From positions 1 through 64,000 of the forward strand of contig JAJDEQ010000170.1 of assembly GCA_029259695.1 (NCBI GenBank): a DNA stretch of 64,000 nucleotides, read 5' to 3'. This document shows positions 11,726 to 20,295 of the stretch, in pieces. Under the pieces are notes generated by a model, which searched no databases, was not told the DNA's origin, and was given only the letters and a program-made list of their open reading frames with translations. Made by a program: the position numbers and the translations under genes. This DNA is from Planctomycetota bacterium. Its GTDB lineage: Bacteria > Planctomycetota > B15-G4. Each line of letters starts with the position of its first letter. Position 1 is the stretch's first letter.

Positions 11726-11917
11726 GCCGGACGACTCGTTGAGGGGCGGAAACCGAGCCCCGGGGCGCTGCGCCGCCGGGCTCGGACGATCACGATACGT
11801 CGCTTTCCCAGGCACACCAACGACCCCGACCGCACCAACGGCTCGGGCGCGTGTGCTTCAATGGCCCCCGCACTCGCAACCCTTCACGGACCCACGTTCG
11901 CAGGAGCCAGGACCGCC

Positions 11918-12994
11918 ATGCCCCGCCCGCTCGCACCCGCCTCGATGTTGGCCCTGTGCCTCGTTCTTGCGCTGTCGCCCGACGCGGTCGCCGCCGAGGA
12001 CCGGGACGCCCAGACGATCCTGCTCGAACTCAGCGAAGTCGTCACGCCCAAGTACGACCGCGCGCGCGCCGAAGAAGACGGGTACTACGACTCCTACAAG
12101 GCCGAGTACCGCACGTCCCGTGAACGCAAGGCGGCGCTGATCCTGGAGCTGTGGGAAGCCGCCCCCGAGCACGAACGACTGGGCGAACTCCTGGGCGAAC
12201 GCTGGATGTACCTGGCCGACGATCCCGGGGCACACCTGGCCATCATCGAGCTCGAGGTCAGCCAGGTGATCGAAGCGGACCCGCGCAGCCCGCTGGCGCT
12301 CGAGGCCCGCTACGCCCGTGCCAACGTCTGCATGCGCCTGGCCAACGAGGGCGAGGGCTCGGGCGCCCGGGCCCGGGCTGCCGTGGCCGACTTCCTCGAT
12401 GCCGCCCCGGACGATCCGCGCGGGACACGCGTGCTGAGCAGTCTCGCGCGTGCGCTCGAGCCGGGCTCGGAAGAGCAACTCGACGTGTACCGCGAGACCG
12501 TCCAGCGCTACCCGGACAGCCGCGACGCCGGATACGCCCGTGGCAAGCTGCGCCAGGTGGAAGCCCTGGGGCAGCCGTTCGAACTGGCCTTCGACGACGC
12601 CGTGTCCGGGCGGCACATCGACATGGCCGAGCTGCGCGGTCAGGTCGTCGTGGTGGACTTCTGGGCCACCTGGTGCGGACCGTGCGTGGCGGAGATGCCC
12701 CACATGAAGGAGCTCTACGCCAAGTACCACGAGCGGGGCCTGGAGTTCGTGGGCATCAGCCTGGACAGCCCCGAGGAGGAAGGCGGACTCGCGAAGCTGA
12801 AGGAGTACGTCGCCCAGAACGACGTGCCGTGGCCGCAGTACTACCAGGGCGCCGGCTGGTCCGGCGAATTCTCCACGTCGTGGGGCATCAACTCGATCCC
12901 CGCCCTGTTCATCGTCGATCGGCAGGGCAGGCTGCACTCGGCCAACGCCCGCGGCAAGCTCGACGGGCTGATCCCCGAACTGCTCGCCCAGTAG
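11918..12994 (+). CDS. Secreted TlpA/ResA-like thioredoxin with helical N-terminal domain
   Basis: A 358-residue protein with an AGGAG ribosome site before the ATG at 11918 and a signal peptide ending near 'DAVAAEDRD'. Residues about 30-215 are helical and TPR-like ('ALEARYARANVCMRLANEGE', 'EEQLDVYRETVQRYPDSRDA'). The C-terminal 140 residues are an AhpC/TSA-type thioredoxin fold with 'VVVVDFWATWCGPCVAEMPH' (active cysteines 253 and 256), 'GLEFVGISLDSPEEE' and the cis-proline region 'WGINSIPALFIVD'. TlpA-like proteins reduce disulfides outside the cytoplasm, often for cytochrome maturation, but no cytochrome gene is near. The partner is therefore unknown. Confidence 0.9.
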   Translation: MPRPLAPASMLALCLVLALSPDAVAAEDRDAQTILLELSEVVTPKYDRARAEEDGYYDSYKAEYRTSRERKAALILELWEAAPEHERLGELLGERWMYLADDPGAHLAIIELEVSQVIEADPRSPLALEARYARANVCMRLANEGEGSGARARAAVADFLDAAPDDPRGTRVLSSLARALEPGSEEQLDVYRETVQRYPDSRDAGYARGKLRQVEALGQPFELAFDDAVSGRHIDMAELRGQVVVVDFWATWCGPCVAEMPHMKELYAKYHERGLEFVGISLDSPEEEGGLAKLKEYVAQNDVPWPQYYQGAGWSGEFSTSWGINSIPALFIVDRQGRLHSANARGKLDGLIPELLAQ

Positions 12995-13011
12995 CCCGGC
13001 AACTCCGTCGC

Positions 13012-13059
13012 CCAGCAAGCCAGCAAGCCAGCAACCCAGCAACCCAGCAACCCAGTGGC
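13012..13059. repeat. 8-bp tandem repeat CCAGCAA(G/C)
   Basis: Five consecutive 8-base units CCAGCAAG, CCAGCAAG, CCAGCAAC, CCAGCAAC, CCAGCAAC, then a diverged sixth (CCAGTGGC). They start 18 bases after the stop codon of the TlpA-like gene. The unit is not a multiple of three, consistent with non-coding sequence prone to slippage. Confidence 0.85.
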
Positions 13060-13065
13060 TCGGTA

Positions 13066-13080
13066 GCCCCGCAGCGGGGC
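13066..13080 (+). terminator. Short GC hairpin after the tandem repeat
   Basis: GCCCC-GCAGC-GGGGC forms a 5-bp stem with a 5-base loop, 71 bases after the TlpA-like gene and before the next gene on the same strand. No T-run follows, so its effect is uncertain. Confidence 0.25.
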
Positions 13081-13134
13081 ACGACTTCCGAGCCTTCCGA
13101 ACAGCGCCCCGCACCCCTCTCCAGGACATCCAGC

Positions 13135-13413
13135 ATGACCGGTGCCGTCTTCCACCCCGGCCACGACGAGTGGCATGGACAAACCGTCGTTGTCTACACC
13201 ACCGGCGCCCAGACCGTCATCGGCCGCTGGGACAACGCCATGGGTGACCGCGTGAACATGATGGACGTCGCGGTCCACGAGCAGGGCCGTGCCGAGGACG
13301 GGCGCGACGAATGGGTTGCGCACCTGAAGAAGTACGGCATCCCGGTGGAGCACCGGTCGTTCGCCGTGCCGCAGAGCGAGGTCGCGAAGGTCGTCCGCCT
13401 GCGCGACGCCTGA
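13135..13413 (+). CDS. Small hypothetical cytoplasmic protein
   Basis: A 92-residue protein starting at the ATG at 13135 ('MTGAVFHPGHDEWHGQTVVV'), with a GGA-containing weak ribosome site. I do not recognise the family. The sequence reads as a small beta-rich domain ('GQTVVVYTTGAQTVIGRWDN') followed by an amphipathic helix ('DEWVAHLKKYGIPVEHRSFA'). There is no signal peptide, membrane helix or cysteine. Codon bias is like its neighbours and no longer frame competes convincingly, so it is probably real. It lies 140 bp after the TlpA-like gene and is convergent with the nitroreductase gene. Confidence 0.65.
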   Translation: MTGAVFHPGHDEWHGQTVVVYTTGAQTVIGRWDNAMGDRVNMMDVAVHEQGRAEDGRDEWVAHLKKYGIPVEHRSFAVPQSEVAKVVRLRDA

Positions 13414-13474
13414 AGCGGGCGCCCCGGCGCGGCCACCGGGCGGCGGCTCCGCGTCGCACGCCAACCACGCGTCT

Positions 13475-14212
13475 CTACTCGAAGCGCGCGCCCTTGCCGC
13501 GGTAGTACTCCAGCAGGTGTTCGCGCTGGGGCGCCTTGAACTTGCGCCACAGGCCGCCGGACCAGTTGCGGCCGGGCAGGCCCCGTGCGGCGTAGTGGGC
13601 CGCCGCGTCCGTGTCGTGCGCTTCGATCCCCGCCAGCACGGCCTCGTCGTCGAGGTAGCGGTCCTTCATCCAGAGCGCGTCGGCATCCAGCCGCGGACGC
13701 GTGGCGGTGGGGACTTCGGGATCGGGTTCGCCCACGCACAGGCCGAACAGCGGCCACACACCGTCGGGGATCTCGAGCAGGCGGTCGACCTCCGGCAGGC
13801 GCGTGCGCAGGCCGCCGATGTAGCACGTGCCGTAGCCCAGCGACTCGAAGGCGAGCACCAGGTTCTGGGCGAACAACGACGCGTCGACCGTGGCCAGCAG
13901 GAACGTCTCGAGGTTGCCCACGTAGGGCTTGTCGAGCTGACGCGCCACGAGTTGGTGTCGGCGCACGTCGGCGCACACGGCGAAGAACGCACCCGCCTCG
14001 GCCACCTGGGGCTGGCCGCCGGTGAGTTCGACGAGTCGTTCCCGTTCGCTCGCACGGGTCACCTGGATCAGGGCGTAGGCCTGGATCCAACTGGACGTGG
14101 CCGCCATGCGGGCCGCTTCGACCGCGCGGCGTATGTGGTCGTCAGGCACCGGGGTGGCCGTGAAGCGGCGCACCGAGCGGTGGGCGGACATGCTCGCGAG
14201 GACGTCGTTCAT
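13475..14212 (-). CDS. NfsA-like NAD(P)H-dependent flavin nitroreductase
   Basis: A 245-residue protein from the ATG at 14210-14212; longer upstream frames lack the family's N terminus. The N-terminal 'SAHRSVRRFTATPVPDDHIRRAVEAARMAATSSW' is the FMN-binding start of the nitroreductase fold. 'LVLAFESLGYGTCYIGGLRT' and 'VWPLFGLCVGEP' are the other conserved segments. The C-terminal part ('LWRKFKAPQREHLLEYYRGK') matches the NfsA/FRP subgroup. Such enzymes reduce nitro compounds, quinones or flavins in the cytoplasm. The AraC-family gene is divergent from it across 257 bp and could regulate it. Confidence 0.9.
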   Translation of the reverse strand: MNDVLASMSAHRSVRRFTATPVPDDHIRRAVEAARMAATSSWIQAYALIQVTRASERERLVELTGGQPQVAEAGAFFAVCADVRRHQLVARQLDKPYVGNLETFLLATVDASLFAQNLVLAFESLGYGTCYIGGLRTRLPEVDRLLEIPDGVWPLFGLCVGEPDPEVPTATRPRLDADALWMKDRYLDDEAVLAGIEAHDTDAAAHYAARGLPGRNWSGGLWRKFKAPQREHLLEYYRGKGARFE

Positions 14213-14469
14213 GGGAGACAGAGTCCCCACCCTGTCGCATTCGTTCAAGACGGCCGGGAAGTCGACGGGCATCTTGGGCGCCCTCGCCACGCGGAACGCC
14301 CCGGCACGCGCCCGTCCCCACGGCGCAGCTGCGGCCGCAGAGCCGGAGTGCCCGGAAGCCGCTCGACCAGGCCCACTCGGGACTACAACGACCGGGACCA
14401 CCAGGACCGGGCTGACGAGTCCCAGGGCGACAGCCGGCAGCGCTGACGCACCCGGCCCACGCCGCTATC

Positions 14470-15354
14470 ATGCGGCGTGTGCGCTACTGCGAATTCACGC
14501 CCCCGCCCTCGCTGCGCCCCTACCTGCGCTGCTTCTGGATCATGGAGGATCCGTGGGCCGGGGATGCGCGGGTGGAGCGGGTCGTGCCCGACGGTTGCGT
14601 CGAACTCGTGGTGCACTACGGCGCGCCCTTCGCCCGCTGGGTCGACGCCGAGGCCCACGTCCAGCCGCGCGCGATCGTGGCGGGCCAGTTGCGCACGGCC
14701 ACCCACCTGGAGGCCACCGGCCCGGCCGGCATGGTCGCTGCGCGCTTCGAACCCTGGGGCGCCGCGGCCTTCGTCGGTGACACGCTCACGGCGCTGACCG
14801 ATCGCGTGCTCGACCTGGGGGAGCTCTGGTCGGACGACGGCCCTCACCTCGCCGAGCAGATGCAGGACGCCGGTGGTGACAGGGAGCGCCTGGCGTTGTT
14901 CGTCGACCTGCTGCAGCGGCGCCTGCCCGCGCGCAACGACGACGTCGACTGCATGCGCGCAGCCGCGGCCCGCATCGCGGCGGCCCGCGGCAACCTCGCC
15001 GTCGATCACCTGGCCCGGGACCTCGGCTGGAGCCGACGACACCTCGAACGTCTGTTCCACGAGCACGTGGGCCTGACGGCCAAGACGCTGTGCCGCATCG
15101 AACGCTTCGGTCACGTGGTGGAGGCGCTGGGACAGGACGCGACGCCGCGACTGGCCGACCTGGCGCTCTCGCTCGGTTACGCCGATCAGCCGCACCTGGC
15201 CCGGGACTTCCGCTCGCTGGCCGGCGTGCCCATCTCGACCTATCGCCGCGAACAGCACGCACTGTCAGACCACCTCACCGCGGGGCGAAGCCGGCGCGAG
15301 CCCGACCACAGAACGGGCGTGTCGGCCGCCCACCGATCGGTGGGAAGCGGATAA
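14470..15354 (+). CDS. AraC-family transcriptional regulator
   Basis: A 294-residue protein. The N-terminal domain ('CEFTPPPSLRPYLRCFWIME', 'VVPDGCVELVVHYGAPFARW') is the DUF6597-type sensor found in many AraC regulators. It is followed by a double helix-turn-helix AraC domain at about residues 165-260: 'NLAVDHLARDLGWSRRHLER', then 'RLADLALSLGYADQPHLARD', ending 'SLAGVPISTYRR'. The inducer is unknown. It could control the divergent nitroreductase gene. The start at 14470 has no strong ribosome site; the GTG at 14479 is an alternative. Confidence 0.9.
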   Translation: MRRVRYCEFTPPPSLRPYLRCFWIMEDPWAGDARVERVVPDGCVELVVHYGAPFARWVDAEAHVQPRAIVAGQLRTATHLEATGPAGMVAARFEPWGAAAFVGDTLTALTDRVLDLGELWSDDGPHLAEQMQDAGGDRERLALFVDLLQRRLPARNDDVDCMRAAAARIAAARGNLAVDHLARDLGWSRRHLERLFHEHVGLTAKTLCRIERFGHVVEALGQDATPRLADLALSLGYADQPHLARDFRSLAGVPISTYRREQHALSDHLTAGRSRREPDHRTGVSAAHRSVGSG

Positions 15355-15397
15355 TCTGAGCGCTCCGTCTTCCCGATCCGTCCGGAGCGTCACCACG

Positions 15398-17323
15398 ATG
15401 TCCGCACTCACTCAGCCGTCGTGCACCATTCGCGCAGCAGCCGCCACGCGGCGGCGCGCGCCCTGGCCCGCCGTGCTCGTGGCCTTGCTGGTCACCTGTC
15501 CCCCGGCGCTGGCCGACACCGTGCACGTCGACGGCAGCAACCCGGGCTGCCCCGGGACGGGGACACTGGTGGACCCGTTCTGCTCGATCCAGGACGCCGT
15601 CGACGCGGCGCTGCCCGGTGACACCGTGCTCGTGGCGGCCGGGACCTACGCCGAGCTGCTCGACTTCGGCGGCAAGGCGATCGCGCTGCGCAGCGCCGAC
15701 GGCCCCGCCACGACGATCGTGGCGCCCACCTTCCCTCTGGAGGGCAGCGTGGTCAGCTTCGCCAACGGCGAGGGGCCGGGCAGCGTGCTGGAAGGCTTCA
15801 CCCTGCGCGGCGGCGACGGCACGGTGGTCAACGTGCTCCCCGGCTTCGACGAGACTGCCGGCGGCGGCGTGTTCTGCGACGGCAGCTCCCCGCGCATCCT
15901 CGGCAACGTGATCGAGAACAACTCCGCCACCTTCGGCGGCGGCGTGTTCTGTGACGGCGCCTCGCCGCTGATCCGCGGCAACACGATCCGCAGCAACAGT
16001 GGGGAGATCGGTGCCGGCATCCACTGTCGCAACGGCGCCGCACCGACCATCTCGCTCAACACGATCAGCGACCACCTGTTCGTGAGCTGCTGCGGCGCGG
16101 GCATCTCGATCGAGTCCGGTTCGGCGCCGATCATCGACGGCAACGAGATCAGCGGCAACTCGGCGTCGACCGGGGCCGGCATCTCGATCGAGGACTCGAC
16201 GGCGACCATCACGCACAACCTGATCGCCAACAACTTCACCGACGAAGACCTGGGCGGCGGGATCTCCTGCTTCACGTCCGACCCGGTGATCACCGACAAC
16301 GTGTTCGACTCGAACAACGCCCAGGCCGAGGGAGGTGCCATCGGCTGCGGTCTCTCGTCCGCGTTCATCGCGCGCAACGAGTTCACCAACAACCGCGGTG
16401 ACCTCGGCGGCGGCTACGGGACGTTCATCGGCTCGGCCGACCTGCTCGACGGCAACACCTTCATCGACAACACGGCGGACTTCGTCGGTTCGGCGATCGC
16501 GATGTCCGGCACCGTGGAGGCGCGCCGCAACACCGTGCGCGGCGGCAATCCCACCTCGGCGATCCGCGCATCGAGTGGCCTGATCGCCGACTGCCTCGTG
16601 CTCGACAGCGGCGGCGTGGAACTCGAAGGCACCGCGCGCATGCTGCGCACGACCGTCAGCGGCAGCTTCTTCGCCGGGGTCGCCATCCTCAACGGCAGCC
16701 CCAGCGTGGAGAGCTGCATCCTGTGGGGCAACGGCGGCCTGTCGGACATCTTCCTGCTGGCCGGGACTCCCAGCGTGACCTGGTCGGACGTGGGCGGCGG
16801 CTTCGCCGGGACCGGGAACATCGACGTCGATCCGCTGTTCACGGACCCCGTCGGCGGCAACTACTCCTTGCTGACCGGTTCGCCCTGCATCGACGCCGGC
16901 GATCCCGCCGACCTGGTGTGCGACGTGGACCTGCTCGGCGCGCCCCGCCGCCTGGACGGCCTGCTGGACGTGGGCTCGCAGGTGGACATGGGCGCCATCG
17001 AGTTCAGCAACATCGAGCTGCTCGCCACGGCGCCGGCCATGGCGGGCGATCCGTTGGGCATCGACACCGACGGCACGGCCGGGCTCTCCACCTGGATCTT
17101 CGCCGCCGCGGTGCCCGACACGTTGTGCCTGCCCAAGTACGGCACCTTCCTGTTCGACCTGGGCACGCCGTTCGTGCTGGCCTCCGTCGGTGCCAACCCG
17201 GTGAGCTTCGTCGCCTCGCCACCCGAGGCGTCGGGCATCACGCTGATCCTGCAGGCCGTGGGTGTCGCGCCCGGCGGCCTCACGGCGAACACCTCGAACG
17301 CCGAGTACGTGCTGCTGCCGTAG
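15398..17323 (+). CDS. Secreted right-handed beta-helix protein
   Basis: A 641-residue protein with an N-terminal signal ('RAPWPAVLVALLVTCPPALA'). Residues about 45-75 match the start of planctomycete beta-helix proteins ('CSIQDAVDAALPGDTVLVAAGTYAE' region). Residues about 85-430 carry parallel beta-helix repeats, each close to 'GNVIENNSATFGGGVFCDG', 'GNTIRSNSGEIGAGIHC' or 'GNEISGNSASTGAGISI'. The end of the helix has 'VDPLFTDPVGGNYSLLTGSP' and 'CIDAGDP', as in the polymorphic outer-membrane / choice-of-anchor class. The last 100 residues form a beta-rich tail unlike the module of the FG-GAP protein. Probably an extracellular adhesin or polysaccharide-associated protein; no lyase active site can be assigned. 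Confidence 0.88.
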   Translation: MSALTQPSCTIRAAAATRRRAPWPAVLVALLVTCPPALADTVHVDGSNPGCPGTGTLVDPFCSIQDAVDAALPGDTVLVAAGTYAELLDFGGKAIALRSADGPATTIVAPTFPLEGSVVSFANGEGPGSVLEGFTLRGGDGTVVNVLPGFDETAGGGVFCDGSSPRILGNVIENNSATFGGGVFCDGASPLIRGNTIRSNSGEIGAGIHCRNGAAPTISLNTISDHLFVSCCGAGISIESGSAPIIDGNEISGNSASTGAGISIEDSTATITHNLIANNFTDEDLGGGISCFTSDPVITDNVFDSNNAQAEGGAIGCGLSSAFIARNEFTNNRGDLGGGYGTFIGSADLLDGNTFIDNTADFVGSAIAMSGTVEARRNTVRGGNPTSAIRASSGLIADCLVLDSGGVELEGTARMLRTTVSGSFFAGVAILNGSPSVESCILWGNGGLSDIFLLAGTPSVTWSDVGGGFAGTGNIDVDPLFTDPVGGNYSLLTGSPCIDAGDPADLVCDVDLLGAPRRLDGLLDVGSQVDMGAIEFSNIELLATAPAMAGDPLGIDTDGTAGLSTWIFAAAVPDTLCLPKYGTFLFDLGTPFVLASVGANPVSFVASPPEASGITLILQAVGVAPGGLTANTSNAEYVLLP

Positions 17324-17383
17324 CCGCGCCGACTTCGGGATCCGCGCACGCAGAGCGCGGTCGCACGCCGAAGCGCGTCCGGG

Positions 17384-18361
17384 TCAGCTCGCGGCGGACT
17401 CGCGCAACAGCTCTTGTTCGGGCTCCGGCGTCGAGGCCGAAACGGGAGCGGGCACCTCCCGACCGCGCTCGGCCTTGCGCCAGCGATCGTGGATCCACAA
17501 CCACTGCTCGGGCTGCGCCAGGACGTGCTTCTCGAGCGACGACGACAAGCGCTGCACCACCTCGATCTCGGCCTCGGCCTCCGCGAGGGCGGGGTCCGCC
17601 TCGATCGGCGGCTCGATGACCACGCGGTAGGGCAACCCCTCGGCCTGGCGCAAGGCGTAGATCGGCAGGCAGACGGCGCCGAAGCGGCGCGCCAGCATGC
17701 CCGTGACCCGGTGCTGCGAGGCGAGCTGGCCGAGGAACGGCAACTGGACCCCGTGCGCTCGGGCACGTTGATCGGTCAGGATCGCGAGCAGTTCGCCGCC
17801 GCGCATCGCCTTGGCCAGTCCGCGCGCGTCCTCCTTGGCGATGACGGCGCGAGCGACCGAACCACGCATCCTGAGCAGGCGCTCGCCGATCAGCGGGTTC
17901 GCGTTCGACTTGGCCATGATCAGGATCGGCCGGGCCAGGTGGCTGAGCACGACGGGGATCAGCTCCCACGCGCCGATGTGAGCGCTGCACAGGAGCACGC
18001 CGCGCCCGGACTCCAGCGCCCGTTGCAGGTGTTCGACGCCCTCCACATCGGCCAGCGAGCTGATGTCTCCCCTGCGTCGCACCTCCCGAGCGGCCCAGTA
18101 GCCCTCGAGCACGTTGAGGCAGATGCCTTGGTAGGAACGACGCACGATCTGCTTTGCCCGTGCACGCGGGACGGCCAGGCGCGCGCAGACCACGTCGATC
18201 GCGTGACGACGCCGGCCGGGCGTGAGCAGGCAGGTCAGCGAGCCCACGCCCCGCAGGAGTGGCTGCGCGAGCGGGCGGGGCAGAGCCTTCAACCCGCCGA
18301 GCAGGAAGCCGGCCAGCAGGTCCTCGCATCGGTTGCGCAGCCGTGAGCGCTCTGCGGTCAC
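17384..18361 (-). CDS. LpxL/HtrB-like lysophospholipid acyltransferase
   Basis: A 325-residue protein. The catalytic HX4E motif of lipid A late acyltransferases is present as 'CSAHIGAWELIPVVL' (His128, Glu133). Also present are the substrate segment 'TDQRARAHGVQLPFLGQLAS', a region 'ARRFGAVCLPIYALRQAEGLPYRVVI' and the family's C-terminal 'PEQWLWIHDRWR'. It should transfer an acyl chain to a lipid A precursor or a related glycolipid at the inner membrane. The last 25 residues are a low-complexity Pro/Glu tail. It is a single gene, not near other lpx genes. Confidence 0.9.
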   Translation of the reverse strand: MTAERSRLRNRCEDLLAGFLLGGLKALPRPLAQPLLRGVGSLTCLLTPGRRRHAIDVVCARLAVPRARAKQIVRRSYQGICLNVLEGYWAAREVRRRGDISSLADVEGVEHLQRALESGRGVLLCSAHIGAWELIPVVLSHLARPILIMAKSNANPLIGERLLRMRGSVARAVIAKEDARGLAKAMRGGELLAILTDQRARAHGVQLPFLGQLASQHRVTGMLARRFGAVCLPIYALRQAEGLPYRVVIEPPIEADPALAEAEAEIEVVQRLSSSLEKHVLAQPEQWLWIHDRWRKAERGREVPAPVSASTPEPEQELLRESAAS

Positions 18362-18682
18362 TGTGCTCGCCTCGTTTGTAGCCGTGGGTCGCGGCAGATG
18401 CTCGCCGACCCGGCCAGGCCGTCGATCCAGCCGCGTGCGCGCAGGTGTGAGCCTGGGGACGCAGCGGCGAGAATATCACGCTGAGCGCTCTCTTCGAGGG
18501 ACGCTGCCGGCCACAGGGGGCTCGTTCCAGGCCGTGCCGGAGCCCGAGGACGACGCGACAGGCAGCACCCCGAACCGTATGCTCCCCCCTCCCAACCGCC
18601 GGCCACGGCGCCCCCCCGGCACCTCACCGCCCTGTGCGGCGCGATTCTCGCGCGTAGGTGCCTCGACCCAGAGGAGTCGTCC
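18362..18682. other. Intergenic region between divergent acyltransferase and slyD
   Basis: 321 bases between two divergent starts, so both promoters must lie here. I see no convincing -35/-10 pair, RNA gene or small reading frame. The only clear signal is the AGAGGAG ribosome site just before the slyD TTG start. Confidence 0.5.
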
Positions 18683-19165
18683 TTGCAGATCGCCCAACAC
18701 ACCGTCGCCACCCTCGAGTACACGCTCACCGACGATTCAGGCCAGGTCCTCGACACATCGGAGGGACGCGCCCCGTTGGCCTACGTGCACGGCACCGGCT
18801 CGCTGATCCCCGGCCTGGAGAAGGAGCTCGAGGGCAAGGCGAGCGGCGACGCCTTCCAGATCCGTGTGCCGCCGGACATGGCCTACGGCGAACGGGACGA
18901 GGCGATCATCCAGACCGTGCCGCGCTCTCAACTGCCGGCCGAGGTCGAGATCGAGGTGGGCATGCAGTTCCAGGCCGAGAGCGAGCACGGCATGCACGTG
19001 CTCACAGTGATGGAGGTCCAGGGCGAGACGGTGCGCATGGACCCCAATCACCCGCTGGCGGGCGTGTCCCTGAACTTCGACGTGAAGATCGTCGAGGTGC
19101 GCGCAGCTACCTCCGAAGAGATCGAACACCGGCACGTCCACGGCCCCGAAGGCCACGACCACTGA
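18683..19165 (+). CDS. slyD: SlyD-like FKBP-type peptidyl-prolyl isomerase
   Basis: A 160-residue protein. The start is a TTG supported by AGAGGAG 6 bases upstream; no ATG lies at the domain start. The sequence follows SlyD throughout: 'VATLEYTLTDDSGQVLDTSE', 'APLAYVHGTGSLIPGLEKEL', then the inserted chaperone flap ('RVPPDMAYGERDEAIIQTVP'), then 'DPNHPLAGVSLNFDVKIVEV'. It ends in a His-rich tail ('EIEHRHVHGPEGHDH') that can bind nickel. It should act as a cytoplasmic proline isomerase and chaperone. The downstream TPR gene follows after 5 bases. Confidence 0.93.
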   Translation: MQIAQHTVATLEYTLTDDSGQVLDTSEGRAPLAYVHGTGSLIPGLEKELEGKASGDAFQIRVPPDMAYGERDEAIIQTVPRSQLPAEVEIEVGMQFQAESEHGMHVLTVMEVQGETVRMDPNHPLAGVSLNFDVKIVEVRAATSEEIEHRHVHGPEGHDH

Positions 19166-19170
19166 GCCGC

Positions 19171-20295
19171 TTGCGCCGCGCGACGGGCCTGCGCACGACC
19201 CTGCGCCGCGCGGGCCTGGTGTTCGTGCTGGCGAGCGGCGCCTGCGCCGCGACCGACGGGGAGTCGTCGGCGGCGCGAGCCTCGTCTGCCGACGCGCTGA
19301 ACGAGGGCGGTGGACACACCGACGCTGCGGCGGCGCCCACAGGGTCCGCAGCCGTCCGCAGTGACGGCCGGGTCATCCCGCGCTCGATCATCGATCTCGC
19401 CTCCAGCCGACCCGGGATCGAGATCACCACGCCCCTGGGGTTCCCCGGTCGCAACGAGCACGCCGCAGACGCCGCGGCGTGGGAAGCCGACGTCCTCGCG
19501 GCCGCGTGGCGCGCGCACGAGGCCGCGCCGCACAGCGCCACACCGATCGTGGAACTGGGCCGTGCCCTCGAGTCGCGCCAGCTCTACCGCGCGGCCGTCG
19601 CCGTCTATGACGCGGGACTGGAGCGCCACCCCGACAACGTGCGCATGCTGCGGCACCGGGGCCACCGGCGCATCTCGCTGTTCGACTTCGACGGCGCCGG
19701 GCGCGACCTGGGCCGAGCCGCCGAACTGATCGAGATCCACGGAGCCGACGCAGCGCCCGGCGTGGTCGACACCGACCCCGACGCCCTGGCCTTCGAGGTC
19801 TTCTACCACCTGGGCCACGCCCACGTGTTCCGCGGCCGGTTCGAAGGGGCCCTGGCGGCCTACGAGCGAGCGCACGCCTTCGTCGGCAGCGACGACATGC
19901 TGGTGGACGTCACCCAGTGGCACTACGTCACGCTCCGCCGTCTCGGCCGCATGCAACGCGCCCGGGAGGTGCTCGCGCCGATCCACGAAGGACAGCTGAT
20001 CGATCATCTGCAGGACTACCACGAGGCGCTGCTGATGGCCAAGGGGCTGCGCCGGCCGGAGCAGGTGCTCGCCGGCGCCGAGCGCGGCAGCATCCCCTGG
20101 GCCACGCGCGCCTTCGCCGTGTCCCAGTGGCGCCTGACGCAGGGGGACGTCGACGGTGCGCACGCGCTGTACGCCGACATCCTCGCCACCCGGACCTGGC
20201 CGGCGTTCGGGTTCATCGGCACTGAAGCGGAACTGCTGCGCTGGCCCGCCGACGAACGTGCCGGACTGCTGCGCTCGATCCCCGCCTACCAGTAA
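19171..20295 (+). CDS. Exported TPR-like protein of unknown function
   Basis: About 374 residues. There is no ATG near the expected start; the TTG at 19171, 5 bases after slyD, gives an N terminus with positive charges and a hydrophobic stretch ('RRAGLVFVLASGACAATDGE'). This is probably a signal peptide with a Cys near the cleavage site, although the lipobox is not canonical. A low-complexity stretch of about 50 residues follows. The rest is helical and TPR-like ('PIVELGRALESRQLYRAAVA', 'VFYHLGHAHVFRGRFEGALA', 'ALLMAKGLRRPEQVLAGAER'). Its 3' end overlaps the convergent reductase gene by 10 bases. Function unknown; start uncertain. Confidence 0.7.
   Translation: MRRATGLRTTLRRAGLVFVLASGACAATDGESSAARASSADALNEGGGHTDAAAAPTGSAAVRSDGRVIPRSIIDLASSRPGIEITTPLGFPGRNEHAADAAAWEADVLAAAWRAHEAAPHSATPIVELGRALESRQLYRAAVAVYDAGLERHPDNVRMLRHRGHRRISLFDFDGAGRDLGRAAELIEIHGADAAPGVVDTDPDALAFEVFYHLGHAHVFRGRFEGALAAYERAHAFVGSDDMLVDVTQWHYVTLRRLGRMQRAREVLAPIHEGQLIDHLQDYHEALLMAKGLRRPEQVLAGAERGSIPWATRAFAVSQWRLTQGDVDGAHALYADILATRTWPAFGFIGTEAELLRWPADERAGLLRSIPAYQ

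Noticed and set aside
10613-11917. N-terminal extension of the TlpA-like frame by 435 codons
   Set aside because: The extension lies opposite the asparaginase gene and has no domain; a ribosome site and signal peptide mark the start at 11918.
13012-13059. Direct repeats as a CRISPR array
   Set aside because: Units of 8, 10, 11 and 19 bases in this window are contiguous and have no spacers; no cas gene is present.
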